Numbered from the stretch's first letter, positions 11,986-23,999 are shown. The stretch: DNA of 64,000 bases from Pterobdella sp. o SKG-2022 (GCA_964035795.1 OZ038320.1:15716775-15780774), one strand, 5' to 3'. Notes: a model not told the origin generated them from the sequence alone. Numbers and translations are program-made.

Positions 11986-12540
11986 TCTATCAACTTTTTG
12001 CTTAGCGTCTTTTTCTTTTCAAAACATTGCATGATTGTGCAGTTGAGCCTAAAGGCTTTTTAATAGTTCGTTTCACCAAGGCATTCATCAACTCTGTTTG
12101 GCTTACAAGCCAGACTTCAAATAATTTAATGCCTTTTAAGACGAAGACATTGCCGTATCCATTTATACGCAGAATTATGGTAACTTTATCAAGCATGCAC
12201 GATTTCGGTCTAAATCGAAACAAAAACGGTTATAGTCGCAAATTTCTTTATGCCTATGATGCTACTCTATGTGAATCTCCTCCAAGCCATCTATAAGAGC
12301 TTCTTAACTGCATGCGAACATTTTGGTCTTGCTATAAGCTTTTAAAAACTGTAATTCTGTCTATAGGATCTGAAAATCATACTTTTAGAGTGAACGAATT
12401 TTGCTAAAAGATGTAGCTCGGTTTCTCGCTATCTTGAAGCGCGAGTGTCGATCATAAAATCACTCTCAAAATAAGAAATGCTTCTAAAGCATCAGCTTGA
12501 TAAAAACCTTAGTCTTAAATCAACATAGTTTAAGGCTCAG
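11986..12540 (+). mobile_element. LINE RT fragment (thumb/palm end), relic
   Basis: A shifted but recognisable match to the end of an RTE-like RT: FLYAYDATLCESPPSHL at about 12248-12295 (usual YADDA; the catalytic pair is YD here), then ELLNCMRTF, a KTVILSIGSENHTF thumb block and, in a shifted frame, SASVDHKI before 12480. Resembles the family-C elements at 25.2-27.8 kb. It lies in no gene and is inactive. Confidence 0.6.
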
Positions 12541-13940
12541 TAATCCAACGCCATCAGATTGGGAGAATCTGGCAAGCGAACAATTTTATTGAGAAACGCT
12601 ATCAAAGAGGGAGTTAAGGCATCCAAGGAAAAAACCAAACCGATGCTTTGAAAAAGCACCTCAAAAGACATAAATAAATAATTGTAGCCGCACCGGGCCT
12701 GTTCTGAATGCAGTCGGACCTGCCTATCCAAAATAGGTTCAGTACGCCATCTCAAAAAAGATCGGAGGGAATTATCATCATCCGTTCAGAAAAGACATGA
12801 GAAAAATAATTTCTTAGTATACTAAATAAGATAAATATGAATATAGTACGCAACAAAAATTTTTATTATAATAATATATATAATAATATAAAAAATATGT
12901 TATGAATTTAAAAAAAATACTTCTAAAATTTGATTGGTTGCCTACTACAGAACAGCTAGAAGTTCTGTGGATAAGCGCTTGTGATCTATATGTTGTTGTA
13001 TATTTTCATCTAAATTAATTATCATACTATTGTATTCAAGCAAATCTATTATTATTTTAAAAATCCATGGTAATTGGAAGTTTTATAATGAAAATATTCA
13101 TAATATAAAAAAATTTTATGCATAAAGAAACTTCCCCCGTTTTGGTAAGTGATAAATTTAATTCGAAAACGAGCTAAATCAAATTTACCAATATCTTTTA
13201 TGGAGTTGAAATAAAAAAATTTATCAGCTTGCAAAACATTGCATCTTAATAAAAAAAACGAATTTAAAATGTTTTATAAAACCGTTGCGGTATTTTCGCG
13301 CCCAGCATTTTTTAATGATAAAAATTGTTCAAGTTTCTACTTTTGAAGTCCGCTTCCTGAGCTATCATTCTATTTACGTTTGCATATAAGTCTATACATG
13401 TACCTATTTATGATGTAGAAGTCATGGCAAAACTAATAAAATTGAAATTAAAAATATGCTTCAAATGATATATAGGATTAATAAACTGATTCATATAATT
13501 ACTTTGTCTATTCTTTCAACATTCGACATAAATTCTGAAATGTCTGCTTCTGGCAAAGGCATCTGTGAATAATTGAAAAATAATATTTTTCTTAATTTTT
13601 TTAGTGTGACATGTCTCGCGTCTCTCAAAAAGGGCTTTGAATGAGTAAATCAACTTTTGATTTAACTTCAAAATACATTTATACTATGATCAATATGAAC
13701 ACACTGCCAAAAACAAGTTAAATCATGTAGAAAATTTTAAATTTAAAAACACAGATTAAAAATAATTTTTTGGCTGTTTAAAACGGTAGGTAGATCATAG
13801 ATAAATAGATGGTTCTCTTGATTTTTTTCTATATAATATGGGAATTTTCAGGTACATTCAACTTTCAATCAGAAAATAAAATTTTTGATAAGTCTAACCT
13901 TTAAGGTTGTACTTATCTAAAAGGTTGTAACCTTACAACC
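12541..13940. other. Mostly AT-rich, no gene recognised
   Basis: 12541-12780 is less AT-rich and could continue the LINE relic before it, but I cannot place its frame. 12800-13940 is A/T-rich with no supported feature. Confidence 0.35.
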
Positions 13941-13944
13941 TTAA

Positions 13945-14604
13945 CCCATAAACGCCCATTATAACCTGTATAGGCTGCACTAGGTTTAAAATTCTATTTA
14001 AAATCAAAAAAATGTCTCTTTTTATTGGTCATTTTCTTTATTTGATCCTATTTCAGATGAAATAATTTTTTTGACTAACTTACTGTAATTTACCCTATGA
14101 AGATTTTAGTTTGAAACGAGCAAATATCTCAAAAGCATGCATAGCTTTTAATAATTGACTTCAAACAAAATTAAATCTTATTTTTACTCTATAGAAAAAA
14201 ATTTTCAAACCTAAATATATTCCATCCTGAAATATTCTCTAAAAAAATAAAAATCAAACTATGTAGGTAAGATTTTAAGGTAGGTGTAACCTATAGGTTA
14301 CACTGGCACTAAAACTTTTTCTCACTTTTAGTATTTTGATGTATTGCGGATGAAATAAGAATATATTTATGCCAAAACTAATTTATACTTAGCAAAAACT
14401 ATTTTTACTAATACTAAAAGCTTGGGAAGCAGTTTTTAAAGACGAACTAATTTCTTTTATCGTTACTATGTCTAACAAATATGCAATGCAACAAAACCAT
14501 GATAATGAAGGAAAAACACGAGTTTACATAGCAAAGATTTTTCGATAAGGTCTTGAAATATTTGAAAAAATTGATGCATAAACAAGAACCTAGGCGTTAA
14601 TGGG
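13945..14604. mobile_element. piggyBac-type MITE (660 bp)
   Basis: The left end TTAA (13941-13944) is followed by CCCATAAACGCC. The right end GGCGTTAATGGG is followed by CTAA (14605-14608). The ends are inverted repeats of at least 12 bases with one mismatch, flanked by TTAA and its one-base variant. The TTAA target and CCC-starting ends are the signature of the piggyBac superfamily. No transposase is inside, so it is non-autonomous. A perfect 20-base palindrome lies at 14286-14305. Confidence 0.65.
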
Positions 14605-14989
14605 CTAAGATTTTACTCAACAGAAACTGAAATTTTCCATAAAATTTTAAAAAATAAATCTATCTAAAAATTTCTTTATTTTATAGAAAAAATAATCAAG
14701 AAAATCCAAATAAAAGATACTTAAAATGTCCAAAAAATAGATGGTTTAAGTTTGTATTACAATGGAATTGTTAAATTCAAAATTATTTATGCTATAAAAT
14801 ATAAAACATCATTACTATTATAAAATCATAAACCTGTTTGAGACAAGGCAAAATCGTTTTTTGGATGGATGTTGAAAGACTTCTGTAAACAAAACTTCTA
14901 TTTTTGGGGTTTTCAAGCGAAGGAGTTGAACTTCGGTTCTCTAATTTGTTTATCTGTTTGTTTTTTCAATTCATAATTCTATTAATTAT

Positions 14990-15035
14990 ATATATCAATA
15001 AATATTTTATTACATTACATTACATTATATAAAAC
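14990..15035 (+). repeat. ATTAC-repeat tail of an unclassified element
   Basis: AATAAATATTTT is followed by about five units of ATTAC at 15009-15033. The SINE at 27935-28120 ends in the same unit. The sequence before it (14840-14985) does not show the same tRNA-like head, so it may be a different SINE or a LINE tail. Confidence 0.4.
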
Positions 15036-15237
15036 TTATATTTAACTTATCTCCATTCGCTATTATTAAAGAATAGCATTAGCGTCTGTTAATAAAAATT
15101 TACCTTGCAAAAAAATGAAATAAACTTACACCGGTAAACTGTCTTTGTAAAAGATCTGATTTGAACTGCAAAAAAATTTTTGAATATTTTAAAATATATA
15201 CAAAAAACTTTAGACTTGTTCAAAAAAAAAATAAAGA

Positions 15238-15243
15238 TTTATT
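15238..15243 (-). terminator. Poly(A) signal AATAAA of the kinase gene
   Basis: A canonical AATAAA on the minus strand 55 bases after the TGA at 15298-15300, in an A/T-rich context. It supports exon 10 as the last exon, though such hexamers are common in this AT-rich DNA. Confidence 0.4.
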
Positions 15244-15297
15244 TTTTTATGTTTTTAAATATAATACAATTTAATTCAAAATATTTTTCGATTTACA

Positions 15298-15533
15298 TCA
15301 TCCATTAAAATTATATATAAAATTTAGAAAGAATACATCATTAGCAGGGATAGCTGGTTTGATCAGTGAAGAATTCTGAGATGAACATTCATTGTGAACT
15401 TGATGAAGGATTCGTGGTGAAGAAAACTTGGCAGATAGTTGATGTTTTTGTTGTGTAGATATAGGTGGAAAAGGTGACTGTTCCACTTGTTGAAATTGTT
15501 TCTTTCTTGATAAAATTTCTATTTGTTTAGAAG
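15298..15533 (-). CDS. GCKIII kinase exon 10 (C-terminus, tentative)
   Basis: Encodes 77 residues after the split Ala codon: ASKQIEILSRKKQFQQVEQS, then a Gln/Pro/Ser-rich tail ending in FNG and TGA. The acceptor ATTCAG fits phase 1. An AATAAA signal lies about 55 bases past the stop. The tail does not show the helical PDCD10-binding domain usual for GCKIII kinases. It is possible that the true exon stops at a cryptic donor near 15333 (GAT|GTATTC) and a further exon was missed. Confidence 0.6.
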
Positions 15534-15756
15534 CTGAATTTTGAATAAAGAAATTGAAAAAGAATGGGTCATTCAAATAATAATTGTATTTTAATCAAAA
15601 AAAATTTGAAGTTAGTTTACAAACTCGATTTAAAAATTTTATTAAAATATTCGATAATTTCATTGAAGGGAAAAATTTTCAAGTATTTACATTAAACTTC
15701 AAAATATTAAAAATGAATTTCAACAATTATCAAAAAAGAAAAAGAAAGATTAAAAC

Positions 15757-16067
15757 CTCGATGATCTTCAGCATCACAAACTGAAGAATACCTTTTCTTC
15801 TCACAGTCGTTATTCAATAATAAATGCTCCTTTTGTAACTCATAGTATAAGTTTTGTTTTTGTTGTTTGGACTCTCCTTTTTCTTGAAGTTTCTCTTTCA
15901 TTTCGATCTCACGTTTGCCGTCGATTTCAAATTTTTCTTTTAATTTTATCCTATTTTCTAAAACTTTTATATCTTTATTAATATTTAACTCTTTTGATTG
16001 TAACCATGGTCCTACTTTGTACTTAACTGTGTCACCCCAGACCCAATCAATCTTAACAGTATCATTT
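15757..16067 (-). CDS. GCKIII kinase exon 9 (C-terminal linker)
   Basis: Encodes about 103 residues: NDTVKIDWVWGDTVKYKVGP, then a long, highly charged Lys/Glu helix-like stretch (ENRIKLKEKFEIDGKREIE, EKLQEKGESKQQKQN). The acceptor ACACACAG restores phase (GG|A). The donor CGAG|GTTTTA leaves phase 1, which exon 10 completes. Vertebrate MST4 has a W-containing acidic linker at the same place, but the Lys/Glu coil is not recognisable from the family. Phase agreement at both sides supports the exon. Confidence 0.8.
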
Positions 16068-16145
16068 CTGTGTGTTTATGTATCACTTTGATAAAAATAT
16101 AGTTATTTGTACAAACAATATGAACAACTAATCAAAGAAACACAC

Positions 16146-16315
16146 CCTTCATTATCGTCATCGTCCTCATCAATTAAATCATTTTTTTTTTCATTTGAGG
16201 AACAATTATTTTTAATTTTCCAACTTCTAGCCCTATCTATAAGTTCTATTAAATAAGATGTTTTTTTAGCTGTTCTTATGAAAGGGTACTTCAAAAGTTC
16301 TTTAGCTGTTGGACG
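16146..16315 (-). CDS. GCKIII kinase exon 8 (end of kinase domain)
   Basis: Encodes residues 253-308 and two bases of 309. RPTAKELLKYPFIRTAKKTS closes the kinase domain with the invariant Arg of subdomain XI. YLIELIDRARSWK is the conserved linker helix. An acidic run, DEDDDDNEG, follows. The donor is GAAGG|GTGTGT. The intron to exon 7 is 85 bp. Confidence 0.93.
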
Positions 16316-16400
16316 CTGAAAAATTTTATATGATAAATTATATAAAAAAAAACACAAATTTTATATAGAAGAAAAAAAAATTATTGTATTGAATACGAAC

Positions 16401-16505
16401 AATTGTCGGGTCTTTATTGAGACAGCAATTTACAAAATCTTTGAAGGGTTTTGAGCAATTACCGATCAATACTGGAGATGGATCTTTAGGGATCATGAAT
16501 AAAAC
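16401..16505 (-). CDS. GCKIII kinase exon 7
   Basis: Encodes residues 218-252: VLFMIPKDPSPVLIG, then KPFKDFVNCCLNKDPTI. This is kinase subdomain X, matching the VLFLIPKNNPPTL region of MST4. The acceptor is GAAAAACAG and the donor ACAATT|GTTCGT. A dispersed repeat shared with exon 4's upstream intron starts about 40 bases before this acceptor. Confidence 0.95.
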
Positions 16506-16544
16506 CTGTTTTTCATATAAATGCGTATTATTTATTAATCTTAT

Positions 16545-16730
16545 TAGATTATACTGCGGTAAATGTTCCATTAACTGGGGTTGATTGCAGTCGGCTTAGA
16601 TATCAAAACTACTTTATAGTTTAACATATAAATATACGTTTCAAACAAATTTTAGAAACTGTCAGCCCAAGCTGTTATACAGGTTATAACAAAAAAAAGG
16701 TTTGAAATTCAGGCGCTAAGTTTGGTGCCA
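16545..16730 (+). repeat. Dispersed repeat R, copy 1 (upstream of exon 7 acceptor)
   Basis: Matches 43493-43675: TTAGATTATA, then GTTCCATTAACTGGGGTTGA, a GCAGTCGGCTTAGATAT block and, further in, AGCCCAAG and GGTTTGAAATTC. Family unknown and no coding. In kinase-gene sense it ends about 40 bases before the exon 7 splice acceptor. Confidence 0.55.
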
Positions 16731-16919
16731 TTCAAGGTCAACATCTAATATAAAAAATTATAGGTTGCTTTTAATGGCGTTCGTACTAAATACTTCATCA
16801 AGTGAGTTGTGTATTCCACTATTTATTCAAGTAAACTAGCATCGATATGATAATTATTATTTTTGCACTTGGAATCATTTTAATATTACTAAAACTCTAT
16901 TTATTAGTCTGCTTTCTAA

Positions 16920-17420
16920 AGTTAAACCCTAGCCTGCTCGTGGTGGAATGGTTCGTTGCTTCCACGTCGAAAACTTATGCTCACCTCCGAGGCAGGTCCC
17001 ATACTGACATTGAAGATTTCCGATTCAGCTAGCAAGAGGCTATGGTGAAGTCTGCGCATTTTTTAACCATGTTTCTTTGTGTAGGTTAAGAACGTACCTT
17101 ATCTTCATTATCAGGATGTTAGTGTTGATTCTATGATGATTTTTTTGCATAAAACAACTCCTTGCAGAAATCTAGCCTGAGAGAGCAAACTGGTGGAACA
17201 GTCAGTATGGGGTTTTCCAGAAAAATTATCTTGACAAGATAAAATTGGTAACAGTGAGAACAATAACGGGTTGATTAAATTTTTATGCTGAGAGGGTAGC
17301 AGCCCCACCAGCTAGCCACTCTGAACGCTAAGGCGCTAATTAGGTGCTTTTTGACGTCTGTAAAGAGTTTACGACAAGAGGTTTCCCGATTTTGTTACGG
17401 CCTGGGCGGCCATAGTTTCT
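16920..17420. repeat. GC-richer unclassified insert in kinase intron 6
   Basis: Clearly less AT-rich than its surroundings (for example GAGGCAGGTCCC, GGCCTGGGCGGCC). 17083-17155 matches 23917-23999 (AACGTACCTTATCTTC, CAGGATGTTAGTGTT, ATGATT). Probably a piece of a transposable element. No protein motif was recognised. Confidence 0.4.
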
Positions 17421-17904
17421 CGAGTTTGCGTTTAAATCTCTTGACTTTCATAATTTAAAGCAGTGTTTTAACGAACGAGTAATTTTAAATGGTAGTACAA
17501 CAATTTGGCTATAGCCTGTGCTAGTAAAGAACTGTGAAAGTTTTGGAGAGCCTTAAGTTGGTGCAGAAAAAAGCATCTTGATTTTGAAAAGCTAACCAAA
17601 CCAATGAAAAAAATTTCCAAAAAAAAAACAATTTATAGGCTGGTCTGTCACGAATAGTGGGAAAATTGGCGCCTTCAGCTTGGCTATTCAGAACATGAAG
17701 CAACAAGTTAGGACTCATGTAACAACACAAATGTCACAAAATCTTCAAATTCAGTCTTTTATTGTTATGGGTGAAATGATAAAAGTGGAATTTTGTCTCA
17801 TATAAGGTAAGATTATTGCTGTGCTCAAAAAGATACATAGAATACTTTAGTAAAAATGAATGATGGTCAAGATTCTTGCTTCTGTTTCAGTTAAATGCCG
17901 CTAT

Positions 17905-17965
17905 TCTGTTATAACCTAAATAACAGTAGACTCCGGTAACAGGTATCAACAAAAAAATGTTAAGG
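17905..17965 (-). repeat. Repeat R end fragment, inverted
   Basis: Reverse complement of 43732-43778, the far end of repeat R copy 2. The shared core is ACAGTAGACTCCGGTAACAG against GGTAGACTCCGGTAGCAG. Confidence 0.5.
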
Positions 17966-18429
17966 GTATATATTCATTTAGCTTGGCGGATGATTCCAAT
18001 ATTTTATAATATAAATTAACTTTATGAAAAGCTGCGCACAATATCAGTATCATGTAATTATAGTCAGCATCTTTCCCTTTTCCAAGGGGTCACTGACTTT
18101 TTTCCACGATCTCTCCATTTCACTCTGTTGTATGCATCTTTAAAACTTAGCCCAAGCCCACGAAAAAAGTTTTCCATCATACTCTTTTAAGCTAACCTTG
18201 GCCTTCCCCTTCCTCTACTACCTTCAACCTCAAACCTCCATGCTTGCTTAACATAATCTCCTTTCTTCACAATATGACCCAGCCAAACAACTCCCTTGTT
18301 TCACCACTTCAGTAATATTATCATCTTACCCTAATCTAACCATCAATTCCGTTGTACTCACAGCATCAGCTAGCTGCACACCACACATCATTCGAAACAT
18401 CTGTTTCTGTTCTTCTCAAAATACTCTCT

Positions 18430-18927
18430 TCAACGGAGCTTACCACCTAAGTTTCCGAGCCATATGTCATGATAGGCTTCCCACATGTCATCTAAATTTG
18501 TCCTTTGATATTCGATGTGTCTTTTACCACATAACATAGAAGACAATCTGTTAAATGCCTTCCATTCCAGCTCTATCCTTCGTGTAACAGATAGTTCACT
18601 TTCTCCTCTCTTATTTATATTGTTCCCTAGATAAAAATAATTTTTCCCCCTCATCAACTCACTCAGACAACCATTCAAAACATTATTACATTCTTCATTT
18701 GAAACATTCATAAAAACCCTATATTCAAAATTTCTATTCATACTACAAGAAACTCTTTTCGCCCTAGCATACCACGCATGAACCCACTTCTTACATGTCT
18801 TGCATCTCACACAATTTACCTTAGCTCTCTTACCACACGCACCACATGGATCCATCTTAACCAAGATAACAACCCTACTATCCCCACAACTCTCCATGAC
18901 CTTTGTTTTACCAAGATTAACCTTCAA
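18430..18927 (-). pseudogene. Finger and tail segment of family-B LINE
   Basis: 165 codons starting in the thumb (MKVNLGKTKVMES), then CGACGKRAKVNCVRCKTCKK and WVHAWYARAKRV. The spacing C-x2-C-x5-C-x2-C-x2-C-x4-H resembles a PHD/zinc-ribbon finger, with a later Cys replaced by Tyr here. Then GCLSELMRGKNYFYLGNNI and RLSSMLCGKRHIEYQ. The same order is found in the copies at 28131, 35700 and 40725. Confidence 0.75.
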
Positions 18928-19014
18928 TCCTTTCCCTTCAAAAATTGCCTTCCAACAAATAAATTGTGATTAACTAAATAAATTTTGCTTCCAGTTTTTC
19001 CAAAGTCTCTGCCA

Positions 19015-19611
19015 TCAAGACCAAGTCATCTGCATAAAGCAGCTCATGTAGAGCATTTTTTTTCCGTCTTCAGACGTATCTAGCACTAATGAAAACAAAA
19101 ACGGTGAAAACACCGATGCTTGATGGAGACCGACACTAACATCAAATTCTTCCAAATGTCCACCTTCAACCTGAACCCGCATTTTTGCTCCTTTGTACAT
19201 CGACATTACTGCCTGAACCAATCTCTCCGGAACCAACTTCTTTATCAACGCCCATTCAAGCATTTTCCTTGACACCCGATCAAAAGCCTTCTCCAATTCA
19301 ATAAAACAGATAAAAAGCTTCATGTTTTTTTCAAGGTACTTTTTCTGCATTCTCCTAAGAATATAAATAGCTTCTACTGTGCTTTTGCCAGGCATAAAAC
19401 CAAATTGCATTAGGTCAACTTTCACTAACCTTCTAAACCTCTTCTCTAACAACCATTCCACCACTTTCATACCGTGCTCTAAAAGCTTTACACCTCGATA
19501 GCTATGACAGTCCATAACTCTACCTTTATTCTTAGAAATGGGGACAACTGTACTCGTCCTCCAGTCATGAGGCATATCCTTTCCATCGAGGATTTCATTT
19601 ACTATTTGCAA
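19015..19611 (-). pseudogene. RT domain segment of family-B LINE
   Basis: A 198-codon open segment with fingers and palm: KNKGRVMDCHSYRGVKLLEH, FMPGKSTVEAIYILR, FIELEKAFDRV (first catalytic Asp replaced in the usual D-x-x-x-A-F-D by E at one position, the final AFD kept), VGLHQASVFSPFLFS. The frame shifts in an A run just before YADD, so motif C is read in another frame. Confidence 0.8.
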
Positions 19612-20529
19612 TATAACTTGCTTCTTATGTGAATAGGCAGCTAGGTGCTTTTTGACAATTCCAGTTCATCCACTGACCTTGCCATTCATCATGATCCCTA
19701 GTGCTTTATCCACATCGTTCATAACAAATGGTTCCATGAGACTTTCAACCGCTTCTACATTCACTATTCCATCCCACGGATTCTCCTCATTTATGCTAGC
19801 CTCCACGTGCTTCTTCCACACTTTCTTGCGACCATCCTCGGCAAATACAGCCTCCCCATTTTTGCTTCTAATGCATTCATCACCCGCTAAGTCACTTGCT
19901 TCTTTCTTCATCATTCTTATTCTACAGAATACGACATTTTTGTTATTCCGTATCTCCTCCATCTCTTTTACCGCCTCTGTCTTTGTTGCCTTAACAACAG
20001 ATCTCTTGGCTTTCTTTTTATCAGAGACATAACAGGATTTATTTTCTCCGGATGGGAGTTGTTTCCATCTCCGGAAATTTCTCCTTTTCTCTGTGATGGC
20101 TTCTTGCACATACTGATTCCACCACCAAGTTTCACCGTGCTAAGGTCTACTTCTACTCACTCCACAAACTTTTTCAGCAGCTTTTAAAGCAAAAGTTTCA
20201 TATTTTGTCCATGTATTTCGTTCATCGCATTTTTGATACAAAACTTCCATCTTTTCAGAAAATTTTGCTTTCACCTCATCGTTCAAAAGCTTCCATACTT
20301 TTGGGCGAGATACTTTTACGGCATGGCTTTGTTGGATTTTCCTAAAGCATCTTCCATCTGAAACCATCTTCAATAGTTTGTGTTGGAGCTCACGCCCAAT
20401 TGCTCTCACATCCTTTCTCTGACTACCCTCCATCAACACAAAATCAATTTCTGTTCCATTACACCCACCATTAAAAGTAACCTTCGAAAATTATAGCTGT
20501 TTTTTTGCTCAAAATGTACTAATTTTTTT

Positions 20530-22380
20530 CCATAAATTGACTTTGAAAACTTGGAAATATATAAATGAGGTTTCTGGTAGAGGTAAGGCAGATGAGGGTA
20601 AAGGCATAGAAATTGATAGTTTAAAGAAATACTTGGATGATAAAATTGGTGAGATCAAATGTGTAAATGGTGGTCTATTTTAAATTGAGGTTTCCTCCAG
20701 AACTTCAGTGTTAGAAAAATTTCTTGAGATGGATGAAGAGGAATTGGTGAAGATGATCAACAGCTTATCAAATAAACAGTGTGATTTAGATCCAATTCCA
20801 ACTTGGCTATTGAAACGAATAGCAAGCTTGATACCACTTTTTTAGTTAGCATCTTTAATTCCTCTTTTAAATCAAGAATTGTTCCTCAAAGTTTGAAGTT
20901 ACCCTGTGTGACGCCGATATTGAAAAAACCCAATCTGAGCCATCCTCCTATAGACCAATTTCAAATGTCCCTGTCTTATCAAAAATACTGGAACGATTGG
21001 TTTTTAGAAAGGACACGTAGTTTTTTGGTTGAAAATGACCTGTTTCCGAGATTTCAGTCTGTTTATCGTCTTTTTCATTCAACAGAAACTGCTATCACAA
21101 CAATGCATAAGGATATCTTGGAAGCAGCTGATGAAGGTAGATTTAGTCTTTTGATATTGTTGGATATTTTCTCAGCCTTCAATCTATTTAATCATAATAT
21201 TTTAATAAATAAGCTATATTCAAAATTCTGCTTTAAGGGTTTAGTCTTAGAATGGTCAAAACTATTTAAATATTAGGTGTTATTATATCACTAACAAGTG
21301 TTGAAACTAATTTATTTCATCTCCATACTGGTGTGCCACAAGGTTCTGTAATCGGCCCGCTCTTATTTTATCTGTATTCTAGTGATCTAGAAACAATTGC
21401 ACAAAGACATAACTTGAGTTTTCGCCAATATGCAGATGACACACAATTGTATTCAAGCTGTGTCCCTGGTGAAACTGAGCAATTGCAGAACAGGTTGTCT
21501 GACTGTGTCGATGAGATGGCAGCCTGGATGGAATCCAATAGTCTTAAACTCAATAGATCCAAAACCGTAGCTATATGGTTTTCTTTTTTGAGAAAGGTGA
21601 ACAAGTTACCAACCAAACAGATTAGGATACTGGATACTTCCATTTCACCTTCAAAAAGTGTTAAGAGCCTGGGTGTTTTCCTGGATAGAGATTTGAGCAT
21701 GAACTCACATATAAGTAAGATGTTGGAAGCAGACTTGTCCGCTCTCAGGCAGATAAGGTTCATTAAAAAGTGTCTTTCTCATGAATCGTTGAGGACCCTT
21801 GCTTTGATTCTGAGCAGAATAGATTATTACAACACTTTGTTATCTGGGTTACCTGAAAAGCAGCTGTGTAGAGTTCAGTCTCTTATCAACACTACAGCCA
21901 GGTTAATTACAGGCACAAGGAAGTTCGACCATATAACTCCAGTCTTAAAAAGTTGTATTGGGTGAAAGTTAGGGATGGGGTAGTTTATAAAATATTATTA
22001 CTTATATTTAAATGTAGGCTAGGATATGGTCCAGAACATATATCGGAAAGACTCATACCTATCTCTGAAATACCTAAAAGGCGAAAGCTTAGATCTTCGG
22101 ACTCAACCAATTTATACGTCTCTAAGTCCAAAATGTCTAGTATTGGAAAGCGTAGGTTTGATATTGAAGGTCCAAGTTTGTGGAACGGCTTGCCGGAAGG
22201 GTTAAGAAGGGTTAGGAAAGTGAAGGGCTTTGGAAAAGGACTGAAAACTAGTTTTTTAAAATATTAAGCTGTTATAACCTATTATTTGATATGAATATTT
22301 TATACATATCAAGTGATCTTGAAACTCCCTGGATTAAACATCACTATAATAAACCTCGTAGATTATTATTATTATTATCA
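20530..22380 (+). mobile_element. CR1/L2-like LINE, 5'-truncated, broken
   Basis: An RT-bearing 3' part. Motifs: QCDLDPIPTWLLKRI (20780), a degraded TPILKKPNLSH, FQSVYRLFHSTETA, LLDIFSAFNLFNHN (palm A; the usual D of FD is N), a shifted stretch at 21250-21330, then an intact run GVPQGSVIGPLLFYLYSSDL and FRQYADDTQLYS (YADD at 21430-21440). Thumb motifs SLKLNRSKTVAIWFS and SVKSLGVFLDRDLSM follow, then the C-terminal INTTARLITGTRKFDHITPV block. The 3' end has an ATT-rich tail near 22365-22380. It is in kinase intron 6, opposite to the gene. Confidence 0.85.
21333..21965 (+). pseudogene. CR1/L2-like RT palm/thumb segment
   Basis: A 210-codon intact stretch from PQGSVIGPLLF through YADDTQLY to FDHITPVLKS. 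Both catalytic Asp of motif C are present, but motif A lies in the upstream frame and the C-terminus is shifted at 21960. Confidence 0.8.
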
Positions 22381-22384
22381 ATTT

Positions 22385-22915
22385 TAAGCCGGTGCAGACC
22401 TCTCAAAACAAGACATAGGATCATATTTTTTGGTACCTGTAATAAGTCTGACTACTGTGTTGATAAGGGATTGGAAACTGTTTTTCTGATATTTAGAGAG
22501 CCCTCAAGGATAACATTTGCATGGTCTATCCGGCTCAATACCAGTGCTGATGTATGTGACATAAGACTCAAAACTCAACAAATCCTTGATCAATTTTATT
22601 TGCCTTGAGGATATAGATACGCATTGCGAAATTTTGTTGTTTCGAGGCTTCCTAGATATATCGGCGTCTGGTTAGATAAAGACTTTTCATATTTCTCGGA
22701 AGGATAATGCTATGTCCAACTATTCTCACTGGACAACGCGGAATTCTAGGAACGTTTCTGCCATTGAAGAACCAGATGACTTCAATTTTAGAAACATTCA
22801 ATTTCAAGGATTGACTTCCATCCAACCCGCAACATCATCTATGCACTCAGATAAAGCTACCTACAGGTCAAGTGAATTATCATACTTACAATGGCCATAA
22901 ATCTGTCACCTGCAT
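22385..22915 (-). mobile_element. Second CR1/L2-like fragment, inverted
   Basis: On the minus strand, shifted frames read LYGHCKYDNSLDL, CIDDVAGWMEVN, LKLNVSKIEVIWFFNGRN and, nearer 22420, LINTVVRLITGTKKYDPMS. These are the same thumb and C-terminal blocks as in the copy at 20530-22380. The two copies meet tail to tail at about 22380. It is heavily damaged. Confidence 0.7.
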
Positions 22916-23685
<770 letters not shown>

Positions 23686-23916
23686 CTAGAAATAATTTTT
23701 TATAAATTTTTGTTCAAATATTATAAATGCAAAAAATTAAGATTTTCAAATTTATACTCAACAAATATTTTTTAATAAACGAGGTATAAATAAATTTTAA
23801 AAATTTCAGAATCAAATAAATTAATTATATGGTTGTTTTCTTTCACTAATATTCGTATGTATTCGTTGCTAAGAACGAACTCTCTGACAGCCGATATTGT
23901 CATTTTTTACCCCCAT

Positions 23917-23999
23917 GTTCCGCCGTGAAGTTTAGGAACGTACCCTATCTTTTTCATCAGGCTGTTAGTGTTAGTCCTAGTATGATTTCTTTGCATATA
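23917..23999 (+). repeat. Copy of the 17083-17155 repeat
   Basis: AACGTACCCTATCTTTTTCA, CAGGCTGTTAGTGTT and ATGATTTCTTTGCATA match 17083-17155. No known family. Confidence 0.5.

Larger units (their letters stand above)
18040..20490 (-). mobile_element. Family-B LINE, minus strand, 5'-truncated, broken
   Basis: Read leftward from 20490: endonuclease end (NGGCNGTEIDF), linker with ETFALKAAEKVCGVSRSRP, GETWWWN, then the RT. Blocks seen are YRGVKLLEHGMKVVEWLLE, FGFMPGKSTVEAIYILRRM, CFIELEKAFDRVSRKMLEW (palm A, 19300), VGLHQASVFSPFLFSLVLD (palm B, 19110) and LLYADDLVLM in a shifted frame near 19020. A Cys/His finger follows at 18750-18860 (GACGKRAKVNCVRCKTCKKW), then a thumb/tail region and a GATACT-type 3' end at about 18040. 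Stops and frameshifts at several points. It sits in kinase intron 6, in the same orientation as the gene. Confidence 0.88.

Noticed and set aside
12537..12755. A minus-strand gene of 72 codons
   Set aside because: It lies at the end of an RT relic, has no recognised motif and no splice support.
13052..13234. A missing 3' exon of the kinase gene
   Set aside because: It does not resemble the GCKIII C-terminal domain, and the stop at 15298 is followed by an AATAAA signal.
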